Notes: generated by a model not told the origin, from the sequence alone. Numbered from the stretch's first letter, positions 1 to 6,747 are shown. The stretch is DNA of 9,067 bases from Myxococcales bacterium (GCA_003153055.1 PMBV01000522.1:1-9067); one strand, 5' to 3'. Numbers and translations are program-made.

Positions 1-465
1 GTCGCCATCACCGCCCCGTGCGCCTTCGTCGACGCGTGGGCAGCGCTCCTCATCGGCGCCATCTCCGGCGTCCTGGTGGTCGTCGCGGCCATGTTCATCG
101 ACAGCAAGCTCAAGATCGACGATCCGGTGGGCGCGGCGGCGGTGCACGGCGTCAACGGCGCCTGGGGCGTGCTCGCGCTCGGCCTCTTCGCCAACGGCCG
201 TTACGGCGACGGGTGGAACAGCGTCGAGGGCAAGGTCGCGGGCCTCTTCTACGGCAACGCCGGCCAGTTCGTCGCCGAGGTCATCGGCGTCGTGGCCAAC
301 ATCCTCTGGGTTGCCCCCGTGGCCGTCGTCTCCTTCATCATCATCGGCAAGCTCGTCGGCAATCGCCCGACGCTCGAGGAAGAGATCGGCGGCCTCGATC
401 TCCCCGAGATGGGTCTCCACGGCTACCACACCGAGTCGAGCCCGGTTCATTCCTCCAAGGCCTGA
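1..465 (+). CDS. amt: Ammonium transporter, C-terminal part (5' end outside window)
   Basis: This is the last 154 codons of an Amt/MEP/Rh-family ammonium channel of the inner membrane; the frame is open to the window edge. The segment holds VHGVNGAWG (His49 of the visible part), which carries the second of the two pore histidines (H318 in E. coli AmtB), then two further hydrophobic segments and the usual cytoplasmic tail with GLDLPEMGLHGY. It is not a third copy of the amt-glnK genes downstream: it carries a longer loop (YGDGWNSVEGKVAGLFYGN) and a different tail, so it is a distinct Amt subtype. The stop is TGA at 463-465, and the antiporter gene begins 17 bases later, so the two are probably co-transcribed. 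The family call is secure; whether a glnK lies upstream cannot be seen. Confidence 0.93.
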   Translation, partial: VAITAPCAFVDAWAALLIGAISGVLVVVAAMFIDSKLKIDDPVGAAAVHGVNGAWGVLALGLFANGRYGDGWNSVEGKVAGLFYGNAGQFVAEVIGVVANILWVAPVAVVSFIIIGKLVGNRPTLEEEIGGLDLPEMGLHGYHTESSPVHSSKA

Positions 466-482
466 TTCGAGAAAGGCGCCCC

Positions 483-1742
483 ATGATCTCCAGCCTCCTC
501 GTCGCGCTCATCGCCCTGTTGGTCGCCGCCAAGCTCGGAGGGGCGCTCGCCGAGCGACTCCACCAGCCGCCGGTCTTGGGTGAGCTCCTCGCGGGGGTGG
601 TGGTCGGGGCGCTCCCGCTTCTGGGGGTCGGTGGGCTCTCGTTCGTGCGCACCGACACCACCGTTGCCGCCCTCGCCAACCTTGGCGTCATTCTCCTCTT
701 GTTCGAGGTGGGCCTGGCGACGCGGCTGGCGGATCTCCTGAAGGTCGGAGTCTCGGCCTTCTTGGTCGCCACCGTGGGCGTGGTGGTGCCGATGCTCCTC
801 GGCTTCTTCGTGGGCCGGTGGCTACTGCCCGATCACCACTGGTTCTCCGCCCTCTTCCTCGGGGCCACGCTGTGCGCCACCTCGGTCGGCATCACCGCGC
901 GGGTGCTGTCGGACTTGGGCAAGGTGTCGACTCCCGAGGGACAGATCGTCCTCGGCGCCGCCGTCATCGACGACGTCATGGGCCTCATTGTCCTCGCGGT
1001 CATGGCGGGGCTCGCGGGCGGGGGAACGTCGAGTGATGCCTCGCCCTGGGTGAGCGCTGGTCTCGTCACCGCCAAGGCCCTCGCCTTCATCGTCGGCGCG
1101 CTCCTCATCGGTCGGGCCATCTCGCCCTGGCTGTTTCGCCTCGTCTCGGGCCTCAAGGGCAAGGGCGTCGTCTTCACGGCCGCGCTCGTCGCCTGCTTCG
1201 GGCTCGCCTGGGCGTCCGAGGAGGTCGGCCTCGCTCCCATCGTCGGCGCCTTCGCCGCCGGCCTCGTCCTCGAGGGCGTCCCGTTCTCCGAGCTGTTGCC
1301 CGAGCGCACCAGCCTCCAAGACGTGCTGATGCCCGTGTCCACCATCCTCGTGCCGTTGTTCTTCGTCCACATGGGGGTCCAGGTCAGGCTCGAGGACCTC
1401 GCCGGCTCTTCTGTGATGCTCGCCCTCGCGCTGACCTTGGCCGCCGTCGTGGGAAAACAGGCGTGCGGCCTCGCCGTCGTGACGCCGGGCGCCGACCGGA
1501 TCGCTATCGGGTTCGGGATGATCCCGCGGGGCGAGGTCGGCCTCATCTTCGCGGGCCTCGGCCTCACCCTGAAGATCGATGGCCAGCCGCTGCTCGGCTC
1601 TGGCGAGTTCGCCGCCGTCGTGGCCATGATCCTCGCCACCACCATCATCACCCCTCCGCTGCTCAGGTGGCAGATGGGTGGAATTGCTGAGGGTCAAGTT
1701 ATCGAGCCAAGAAGCCAATCTGCTCAAGAAGGAGTTGCTTGA
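483..1742 (+). CDS. CPA2-family cation/proton antiporter, NapA-like, without regulatory domain
   Basis: A 419-residue inner-membrane protein made almost wholly of hydrophobic segments (about 12-13 helices). It shows the monovalent cation:proton antiporter-2 signatures: LGVILLLFEVGL (residues 67-78), the unwound-helix motif ATSVGITARVL (132-142), and the ion-binding double aspartate VIDDVMGL (Asp163-Asp164) as in NapA. APIVGAFAAGLVLE follows further on. It exchanges Na+ or K+ (possibly NH4+) for H+; the cation cannot be read from the sequence. No TrkA-N/RCK domain follows the membrane part, so this is the short form. The ATG at 483 has GAGAAAGG (469-476) six bases upstream; longer readings of this frame run through the preceding amt gene and are rejected. 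It sits between two amt genes, 17 bases after one and 32 before the other. Its last 20 codons (tail EGQVIEPRSQSAQEGVA) are unusually AT-rich. Confidence 0.92.
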   Translation: MISSLLVALIALLVAAKLGGALAERLHQPPVLGELLAGVVVGALPLLGVGGLSFVRTDTTVAALANLGVILLLFEVGLATRLADLLKVGVSAFLVATVGVVVPMLLGFFVGRWLLPDHHWFSALFLGATLCATSVGITARVLSDLGKVSTPEGQIVLGAAVIDDVMGLIVLAVMAGLAGGGTSSDASPWVSAGLVTAKALAFIVGALLIGRAISPWLFRLVSGLKGKGVVFTAALVACFGLAWASEEVGLAPIVGAFAAGLVLEGVPFSELLPERTSLQDVLMPVSTILVPLFFVHMGVQVRLEDLAGSSVMLALALTLAAVVGKQACGLAVVTPGADRIAIGFGMIPRGEVGLIFAGLGLTLKIDGQPLLGSGEFAAVVAMILATTIITPPLLRWQMGGIAEGQVIEPRSQSAQEGVA

Positions 1743-1774
1743 TTTGAAGGACGCAATTTGGTTTCAGTGCCCGC

Positions 1775-3031
1775 ATGCAACCACAAACTTCCTTCGATTC
1801 AGGCTCCACGGCATGGATGTTAGTGAGTTCGGCCCTAGTTTTATTGATGGTGCCCGGACTGGCCCTCTTCTACGGCGGGATGGTTCGCCGCAAAAACGTA
1901 TTGACGACCATGATGATGAGCTTCGTCGCGATGGCGCTCATCGGGGTTCAGTGGGTGCTGTACGGCTACTCGCTGGCCTTCGGGAACAGCGTCGGGGGCC
2001 TGGTGGGCTGGGACCCGTCGCTGTGGGCGCTGTCGGGCATCGATATGACGAAGTCCTTCGGCGACAAGGCCATTCCTGAGCTCGTCTTCGTCATGTTCCA
2101 AGGGAAGTTCGCCATCATCACTCCGGCTCTCATCAGCGGCGCCATCGCCGAGCGAATGCGCTTCCCCGCGTACTTGGCCTTCATCCTCCTGTGGTCGACG
2201 CTGGTGTACGATCCGCTGGCCCATTGGGTCTGGGCTGAGGGCGGCTGGCTCTTCAAGATGGGCGTCCTCGACTTCGCGGGCGGCACGGTGGTGCACATCG
2301 CCGCTGGCGTCTCGGCCCTCGTTCTCGCGCTCATGCTTGGGCGCCGCCGCGACTTCGAGCGGGGCGCGGCCATCCTCCCGAACAACCTGGTGTTGACGCT
2401 CACCGGCGCCGGGCTGTTGTGGTTCGGGTGGTTCGGCTTCAACGCTGGCTCGGCGGTGGCCGTGGAGCACCCGGTCGCCGGCGCGTCCGCGGCGCTGGCC
2501 TTCACCACCACCCAGAGCGCGGCTGCCGCGGCGGGCCTCGCCTGGATGCTGATGGAGCGCTGGCACCATGGCAAGGTGACGTCCCTGGGGTTGGCGTCGG
2601 GTATCGTGGCGGGCCTCGTGGCGGTGACGCCCGCGGCTGGGCACATCAGGCCCGCGTCGGCGCTCATCCTCGGCGCGGTGGCGGCGATCGCCTGCTACTG
2701 GGCGGTCCAGCAGAAGACCCGCTTCAACTACGACGACAGCCTCGACGCCTTCGGGGTCCACGGGATCGGCGGATCGGTCGGGGCCTTGGCCACCGGCGTG
2801 CTCTGCTTCACTCCCGTCGCGGGGATCTTCTCCGCTGGCGGGAGCTGGGAGCAGCTCGGCAAGCAGGCCATCGGCGTCCTGGTAAGCACGGCCTTCGCCG
2901 CTGGCGGCACCTTCGTCATCGCGTCGGTCCTGAAGCTGTTCATGCCGCTTCGCTCGACCGAGGAAGAAGAGCGCGATGGGCTCGACCTGCACGTGCATGG
3001 CGAGCGCGGATACCACTTTGACCAGACGTGA
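1775..3031 (+). CDS. amt: Ammonium transporter Amt, copy 1 of tandem amt-glnK pair
   Basis: A 418-residue Amt channel conducting NH3/NH4+ across the inner membrane, normally as a trimer with 11 membrane helices per subunit. Visible family features: AWMLVSSALVLLM near the N-terminus; FQGKFAIITPALISGA (108-123); the conserved Asp166 in LDFAGGTVVHI with the first pore histidine His174; LLWFGWFGFNAGS (214-226); the second pore histidine His329 in FGVHGIGG; and the cytoplasmic tail DGLDLHVHGERGY. Length is normal and no key residue is missing. The start is set by alignment with copy 2 (both begin MQPQT); the Shine-Dalgarno is poor, with GAAGGA at 1746-1751 lying 23 bases upstream. glnK copy 1 follows after 26 bases, the classic partner arrangement. 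It differs from copy 2 at about 28 positions, none in the pore motifs. Confidence 0.97.
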   Translation: MQPQTSFDSGSTAWMLVSSALVLLMVPGLALFYGGMVRRKNVLTTMMMSFVAMALIGVQWVLYGYSLAFGNSVGGLVGWDPSLWALSGIDMTKSFGDKAIPELVFVMFQGKFAIITPALISGAIAERMRFPAYLAFILLWSTLVYDPLAHWVWAEGGWLFKMGVLDFAGGTVVHIAAGVSALVLALMLGRRRDFERGAAILPNNLVLTLTGAGLLWFGWFGFNAGSAVAVEHPVAGASAALAFTTTQSAAAAAGLAWMLMERWHHGKVTSLGLASGIVAGLVAVTPAAGHIRPASALILGAVAAIACYWAVQQKTRFNYDDSLDAFGVHGIGGSVGALATGVLCFTPVAGIFSAGGSWEQLGKQAIGVLVSTAFAAGGTFVIASVLKLFMPLRSTEEEERDGLDLHVHGERGYHFDQT

Positions 3032-3057
3032 TGCAGTAACCCAAAGGAGCACGCAAA

Positions 3058-3417
3058 ATGAAGATGATCGTCGCCATCATTCGCCCCGAGAAACTCGAAG
3101 CGGTCGAGGACGCGCTCAGGGCTGTCCTCGACGAGGGAGACAACTTCCGCCTCACCATGGACACCGTCGAGGGCCACGGCCGGCAGGAGGGTCAGGTCGA
3201 GCTGTTCCGCGGCCAGGAGGTCAAGCCTCGCATGGTGACGAAGACCCGCCTGACCATCTGCGTCAACGACGGCTATGTCGAGAAGTCGATCGCCGCCATT
3301 CTCCGGGGCGCTCGAACCGACGGCGCTGGGGCCGTGGGCGACGGGAAGATCTTCGTCGTGCCACTCGAGGAGTCGGTACGCATCCGCACGGGTGAGCGTG
3401 GGAGCTCGGCAATCTAA
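3058..3417 (+). CDS. glnK: PII signal protein GlnK, copy 1 (no uridylylation tyrosine)
   Basis: A 119-residue PII protein, a cytoplasmic trimer that senses ATP/ADP and 2-oxoglutarate and usually blocks the adjacent Amt channel when nitrogen is plentiful. It starts MKMIVAIIRPEKLE. The T-loop base HGRQEGQVELF carries Gln43 and the region ends in Lys62 (Gln39 and Lys58 of E. coli GlnB), both 2-oxoglutarate contacts. The C-terminal VRIRTGERG is the PII signature. Two departures from the enteric type are visible. Tyr51, the site modified by GlnD, aligns with Val55, and Tyr46 aligns with Phe50. The nucleotide-binding B-loop is three residues longer (TDGAGAVGDGK, 87-97, against TGKIGDGK). AAAGGAG (3043-3049) lies eight bases before the ATG, a strong ribosome site. 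It is co-transcribed with amt copy 1. Seven residues differ from copy 2. Confidence 0.96.
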   Translation: MKMIVAIIRPEKLEAVEDALRAVLDEGDNFRLTMDTVEGHGRQEGQVELFRGQEVKPRMVTKTRLTICVNDGYVEKSIAAILRGARTDGAGAVGDGKIFVVPLEESVRIRTGERGSSAI

Positions 3418-3846
3418 GGCCGAGGGTGGTGCATGCCTGGTGTCTCGAGGTGCGGAGGCGCCTTGAGGCGTCAGGTGTGCTGTGTGTGCCGAGGCGTGAT
3501 CCCTCGGTGAGATGGGCTCCCCACAGCGAGCGACGTGTGCCAACCCGGGGCCTTGCCGGTGGCTCCAGGGGCATTTCTCCTCGGTGTCGGTGCGTTCGAG
3601 GTTCGATTGGCCGCTTTGTTGGGTGGTTCAACCCCGTCATTTCCGGATTTGGGGCGCCCGTCAGTCGCGATGTGAGGCGCCGTTTCCTAAAATCAAGTGG
3701 TTAGGCGTCAAGACACTGGCTCTGCGGGTTCGCTTTGTCGCAATTGCGACAATTTCTGTTTGACGAGGCATATTTCGCTGTGTTCTTAGCGTAAGCGGTC
3801 CAACACCGGACCTTAAGGCACCGCTCACGGAGAACAAGCAAACCCT
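3418..3846. other. Intergenic leader between glnK copy 1 and amt copy 2
   Basis: This 429-base gap has no gene I can support; the short open frames in it are arginine-rich frame shadows. The first 100 bases hold two modest hairpins, 3457-3472 (GGCGCC/GGCGTC, loop TTGA) and 3489-3507 (CCGAGG/CCTCGG). Neither is followed by a T run, so they are only possible terminators. The last 160 bases are richer in A/T and hold the 18-bp palindrome described separately. A TTGACG (3760-3765) resembles a -35 box, but the hexamer 17 bases later (TTCTTA) is a poor -10. No GG-N10-GC sigma-54 element was found. The region probably holds the promoter of amt copy 2. Confidence 0.6.
3735..3752. promoter_or_regulatory. 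18-bp perfect palindrome, candidate operator for amt copy 2
   Basis: TTGTCGCAATTGCGACAA is a perfect inverted repeat with no spacer, centred about 103 bases before the amt copy 2 start codon, in the AT-richer part of the leader. It is not followed by a T run, and a DNA-bound dimeric regulator is a better explanation than a terminator. It does not match the NtrC site (TGCACC-N5-GGTGCA). Nothing similar lies just upstream of amt copy 1. Confidence 0.45.
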
Positions 3847-5100
3847 ATGCAACCTCAAACTCCACTTGACCCTGGCTCTACAGCATGGATGTTGGTGAGC
3901 TCGGCCCTCGTCTTGTTGATGGTTCCCGGGCTGGCCCTCTTTTACGGGGGCATGGTTCGTCGGAAGAACGTCTTGACGACCATGATGATGAGCTTCGTGG
4001 CCATGGCGCTCATCGGAGTGCAGTGGGTGCTGTTCGGCTATTCGTTGGCGTTCGGTCAGAGCGTTGGCGGGGCCATCGGGTGGGACCCGTCACTCTGGGC
4101 GTTGTCGGGCATCGACATGGCCAAGACGTTTGGCGACAAGGCCATCCCTGAGCTGGTCTTCGTGATGTTCCAGGGCAAGTTCGCCATCATCACCCCCGCC
4201 CTCATCAGCGGCGCGATCGCCGAGCGCATGCGCTTCCCCGCGTACCTGGCGTTCATTCTGCTCTGGTCGACCTTCGTGTACGATCCCCTGGCGCACTGGG
4301 TCTGGGCCGAGGGCGGGTGGCTGTTCAAGATGGGCGTGTTGGACTTCGCGGGAGGCACGGTGGTGCACATCGCCGCTGGCGTGTCGGCCTTGGTCCTCGC
4401 CCTCATGCTGGGGCGGCGACGAGATTTCGAGAAGGGCGCTGCCATTCTCCCCAACAACCTCGTGCTGACCCTGACGGGCGCGGGGCTGCTCTGGTTCGGG
4501 TGGTTCGGCTTCAACGCCGGCTCGGCCGTGGGCATCGAGCACCCGGTGGCCGGTGCCTCGGCGGCCTTGGCCTTCACCACCACGCAGAGCGCAGCGGCCG
4601 CGGCCGGCTTGGCGTGGATGCTGATGGAGCGCTGGCATCACGGGAAGGTGACCTCGCTGGGCCTCGCCTCGGGAATCGTCGCTGGGTTGGTGGCCGTGAC
4701 TCCCGCCGCCGGGCACATTCGGCCGGGTTGGGCGCTGGTCCTCGGGGCCCTCGCGGCGATCGCCTGCTACTGGGCGGTGCAGCAGAAGAGCCGCTTCAAC
4801 TACGACGACAGCCTCGACGCGTTCGGCGTGCACGGCGTCGGCGGAATGTTCGGCGCCTTGGCCACCGGCGTTCTCTGCTTCACGCCGGTCGCTGGCGTGG
4901 TCAGCGGGGGCTCCTGGGAGCAGCTCGGGAAGCAGGCCATCGGCGTGCTGGTGAGCACCGCCTTCGCCGCCGCCGGCACCTTCGTCATCGCGTCAGTCAT
5001 CAAGCTGTTCGTGCCGCTCCGTTGCACGGAAGAGGAAGAGCGCGACGGGCTCGACTTGCATGTCCATGGCGAGCGCGGCTACCACTTCGATCAAACGTGA
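3847..5100 (+). CDS. amt: Ammonium transporter Amt, copy 2 of tandem amt-glnK pair
   Basis: A 417-residue inner-membrane Amt channel, about 93% identical to copy 1 by eye. It keeps the same functional motifs: LDFAGGTVVHI with the pore aspartate and first pore histidine, WFGWFGFNAGS, the second pore histidine in FGVHGVGG, and the identical tail EEEERDGLDLHVHGERGYHFDQT. Differences cluster at the extreme N-terminus (residues 6, 7, 9), around 71-94, at 294-302 and near 331-354, where one residue is deleted. Those are mostly loop or lipid-facing positions by inference. The ATG is set by homology with copy 1; GGAG lies about 16 bases upstream (ACGGAGAACAAGC), so the ribosome site is weak for both copies. 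Unlike copy 1 it has its own long leader and so probably its own promoter. glnK copy 2 follows after 40 bases. Confidence 0.97.
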   Translation: MQPQTPLDPGSTAWMLVSSALVLLMVPGLALFYGGMVRRKNVLTTMMMSFVAMALIGVQWVLFGYSLAFGQSVGGAIGWDPSLWALSGIDMAKTFGDKAIPELVFVMFQGKFAIITPALISGAIAERMRFPAYLAFILLWSTFVYDPLAHWVWAEGGWLFKMGVLDFAGGTVVHIAAGVSALVLALMLGRRRDFEKGAAILPNNLVLTLTGAGLLWFGWFGFNAGSAVGIEHPVAGASAALAFTTTQSAAAAAGLAWMLMERWHHGKVTSLGLASGIVAGLVAVTPAAGHIRPGWALVLGALAAIACYWAVQQKSRFNYDDSLDAFGVHGVGGMFGALATGVLCFTPVAGVVSGGSWEQLGKQAIGVLVSTAFAAAGTFVIASVIKLFVPLRCTEEEERDGLDLHVHGERGYHFDQT

Positions 5101-5140
5101 TGCAGTCGCCTGTCAGCCAACTTCAAAGGAGCATCGCACC

Positions 5141-5500
5141 ATGAAGATGATCATCGCCATCATTCGCCCAGAGAAGCTCGAGAACGTGGAGGACGCGCTC
5201 CGGGCAGTCCTCGACGAAGGAGACAACTTCCGCCTCACGGTGGATACGGTGCAGGGCCACGGGCGCCAGGAGGGCCAGGTCGAGCTCTTCCGTGGCCAGG
5301 AAGTGAAGCCTCGCATGGTGACCAAGACCCGGCTCACCATCTGCGTCAATGACGGCTACGTCGAGAAGAGCATCGCCGCCATTCTCAAGGGGGCTCGAAC
5401 CGACGGCGCCGGCGCGGTGGGAGACGGGAAGATCTTCGTCGTGCCCCTCGAGGAGTCGGTGCGCATCCGCACTGGGGAGCGCGGCGCCACGGCGATCTGA
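5141..5500 (+). CDS. glnK: PII signal protein GlnK, copy 2 (no uridylylation tyrosine)
   Basis: A 119-residue PII protein differing from copy 1 only at residues 5, 15, 34, 38, 83, 116 and 117, all conservative or peripheral. The T-loop (VELFRGQEVKPRMVTK) is identical, so it too lacks the GlnD-target tyrosine (Val55 at that place) and keeps Gln43 and Lys62 for 2-oxoglutarate. The long B-loop TDGAGAVGDGK is also shared. By family knowledge it gates the neighbouring Amt and may report nitrogen status to other targets. An upstream GTG would add 27 residues, but it lies inside amt copy 2. The ATG at 5141 is chosen because AAAGGAG (5125-5131) sits nine bases before it and because copy 1 starts the same way. 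A strong terminator begins 25 bases after the stop. Confidence 0.96.
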   Translation: MKMIIAIIRPEKLENVEDALRAVLDEGDNFRLTVDTVQGHGRQEGQVELFRGQEVKPRMVTKTRLTICVNDGYVEKSIAAILKGARTDGAGAVGDGKIFVVPLEESVRIRTGERGATAI

Positions 5501-5524
5501 CGCGGCATGAGTTTGTAACCGTTC

Positions 5525-5563
5525 GAGCGCCTCGGTCGGACTTCTCCGGCCGAGGCGCTCTTC
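5525..5563 (+). terminator. Strong hairpin terminator after glnK copy 2
   Basis: GAGCGCCTCGG (5525-5535) pairs perfectly with CCGAGGCGCTC (5550-5560). Inside it, one T-G and three G-C pairs extend the stem to 15 pairs around the loop ACTTCT. A short T-containing run (TTCGT) follows rather than a full U tract. It lies 25 bases after the glnK stop and closes the nitrogen region. Confidence 0.85.
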
Positions 5564-6059
5564 GTCGTGTGCCCAGCATCCGCGTGGATAGGAGGTGCAG
5601 GTCGTCGCCCTCGCTCACCACGCGAGTTTTCGGGCGCAAGGTGCTCAGCCGATCGACAGGGGCCTGCGCTCGCTTCGCTCGCTCCGGCACGCAAATCCAC
5701 CTCGACTGTCACTGGGCCGGGGCGGGCGAAATATCAAGCGCCACACGCGGCCGGGAACGACGCCCCGAACATCGAGAGCCCGATGGAACTCTGATTGGGC
5801 TCTTGCATGCACGCTCGCGGCTGGATCGAACGCTCACCAGCTCTGCGAGGACAAGGCTCCCGACGACATCGGTGCCGACTACTTGCCGAAAGAGCAGCGT
5901 GCAAAGAACAATCATCACGTGCCGGAGCATGAGGAGCCCCAAGGCGAGATGACGTCGGTCGAGGCGCGGGCCTGAGGACTCGAAGTTCGACGAGGAGGGG
6001 CCAGCGCGGCGCGAGCGAAGAGCGGCAGACGGCCGCGACTCCGACAGGGGGCAGAGCCG
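5564..6059. other. Gene-free stretch between convergent regions
   Basis: About 500 bases with no gene I can support. Several frames are open on both strands, but their products are rich in Arg/Ser/Pro and carry no recognisable motif or ribosome site. A low-complexity CGCT repeat lies at 5669-5683. A - strand frame at 5709-5942 starts with a hydrophobic run (MGLLMLRHVMIVLCTLLF), which could be a decayed remnant or chance. The stretch may be worn-out cassette-array DNA, given its position behind the last immunity gene. Confidence 0.5.
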
Positions 6060-6533
6060 CTACGGTCCGCGAAGTGACTTGCCAATACCGATCAAAGCAC
6101 TGCCTCCGATCGACTTGATAGCGCGAAGATACTCCATCGAGCGCATAGGAGGGCACTGGAGCACCGCCTCCATGAACTCCTTCGGAGGCTGGTATTCGTG
6201 TGCATCGACGTAGTGGGCCACGAGTGAAGGGGCCACGTAGATGACGGCATTCCCAGGCACATACACGTTAGAGACGCCCATCGTGATGGTGGTGCCCCCA
6301 AAGGTCAACTGAGCCGGTCCACCAGCAAACCTGCATTGCGAACAAGCGTGCGGGCCAGCTGCCGCGACTGGCTCCCATGGCCGAACAAGTAGGTTGAGCA
6401 GCGCCTCGAAGAATGGCTCGGTCACCTCCCCTTTAGAGTAGGCCCAGCCTCGTTCCAGCCAACCCACAGCCCGCAGTGTCTCGATTGTGGCCCCAGGAGA
6501 CTCCCACACCGAAAGCTCCTCAAAATGGCTCAT
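6060..6533 (-). CDS. Conserved hypothetical protein, probable immunity protein (cassette C)
   Basis: A 157-residue soluble protein. It matches a conserved bacterial hypothetical family that I recall as DUF7919 (name uncertain). The visible signature runs FEEL near the N-terminus (4-7), VGWLERG (23-29), CSQC (Cys64-Cys67), then VIYVAPSLVAHYVDAHEYQPPKEFMEAV (97-124) with His107 and His112. The CxxC pair plus histidines could bind zinc; that is inference. The start is the ATG at 6533, where the family homology begins and GAGG lies eight bases upstream; a longer reading to 6647 would run through the preceding toxin tip. It starts 10 bases after the stop of orphan tip C, as an immunity gene would. 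The stop is TAG at 6060-6062. The protein is clearly real; the immunity role rests on context. Confidence 0.75.
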   Translation of the reverse strand: MSHFEELSVWESPGATIETLRAVGWLERGWAYSKGEVTEPFFEALLNLLVRPWEPVAAAGPHACSQCRFAGGPAQLTFGGTTITMGVSNVYVPGNAVIYVAPSLVAHYVDAHEYQPPKEFMEAVLQCPPMRSMEYLRAIKSIGGSALIGIGKSLRGP

Positions 6534-6541
6534 GCTAAGGA

Positions 6542-6545
6542 CCTC
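6542..6545 (-). promoter_or_regulatory. Ribosome binding site fixing the start of the cassette C immunity gene
   Basis: GAGG on the - strand, eight bases before the ATG at 6533, overlapping the TGA stop of tip C (6544-6546). It supports starting this gene at 6533 rather than at the upstream ATG at 6647. Confidence 0.55.
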
Positions 6546-6747
6546 ATCGAACGCCCGGACTGAACAGCTCCCATGATCCTGCGGTCCAAACGGACCCGTT
6601 ATCATGCACATAGACCTTCTTTGTTGGCGCAAGCACATCCACCCCACGCTTGTTTGCGAGGCTCCGCCCGATGCCCGTTTTGCAGAGGTCCTGTCGGTCC
6701 TTCTGATTCACATTCCAGGCCAGCTTGTCTCTGCACAGGCCCCTAAG
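6544..6747 (-). pseudogene. Orphan toxin C-terminal tip without start codon (tip C)
   Basis: An open stretch of 67 codons on the - strand between the cassette B immunity gene and the cassette C immunity gene. It reads LRGLCRDKLAWNVNQKDRQD at first and ends KKVYVHDNGSVWTAGSWELF plus five residues. It lies in the same frame as the preceding gene, directly after its TGA. There is no ATG; the only possible start is a GTG at 6711 with no clear ribosome site, giving 55 residues. Its size, lack of a start and place just before an immunity-like gene fit a displaced C-terminal piece of a polymorphic toxin. The toxin class is not recognised. It could also be a fully decayed gene. Confidence 0.45.

Larger units (their letters stand above)
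1775..3417 (+). repeat. Tandem duplication unit 1 (amt-glnK)
   Basis: First of two direct copies of a two-gene module; its partner is 3847-5500. Similarity runs from the amt start codon to the glnK stop codon and is lost in both flanks. A 159-base stretch of the amt genes compared codon by codon gave about 19 differences (88% identity), nearly all synonymous. The duplication is therefore not recent, or has been partly homogenised. Confidence 0.9.
3847..5500 (+). repeat. Tandem duplication unit 2 (amt-glnK)
   Basis: Second direct copy of the amt-glnK module, partner of 1775-3417. It keeps the same gene order and spacing type. Between amt and glnK both copies share ACGTGATGCAGT at the amt stop and AAAGGAGCA before glnK, while the rest of that spacer differs in length (26 and 40 bases). 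Confidence 0.9.

Noticed and set aside
822..1727. Long minus-strand frames opposite the antiporter and both amt genes (also 1841-3052 and 4090-4833)
   Set aside because: They are antisense shadows caused by high GC at third positions, with Asp/Glu/Gly/Arg-rich products and no motifs.
18..1742. Long 574-codon frame covering the first amt end and the antiporter
   Set aside because: Its first 155 codons are an Arg-rich shadow of the amt frame; the real antiporter starts at the ATG at 483 with a ribosome site.
3618..3650. tRNA-like T-arm GGTTCAACCCC in the glnK-amt intergenic region
   Set aside because: The flanking stem does not pair and no other cloverleaf arm is present.
3690..3846. Sigma-54 promoter before amt copy 2 (and before copy 1)
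   Set aside because: I checked every GG for a GC twelve bases on; none fits GG-N10-GC, so no sigma-54 element can be claimed.
5100..5144. Micro-ORF of 14 codons overlapping the amt copy 2 stop (TGATG) and the glnK copy 2 start (ATGA)
   Set aside because: It has no ribosome site of its own, and the equivalent frame after amt copy 1 is only two codons (ATG CAG TAA), so it is not conserved.
5665..5690. CGCT-rich motif as a repeat element or hairpin
   Set aside because: It is a short low-complexity run with no complementary arm nearby; a CRISPR or REP-type array is not supported, as no regularly spaced repeats occur.
5569..5975. Plus-strand frames after the glnK terminator
   Set aside because: Three overlapping frames are open with basic, low-complexity products, no ribosome sites and no recognisable motif.
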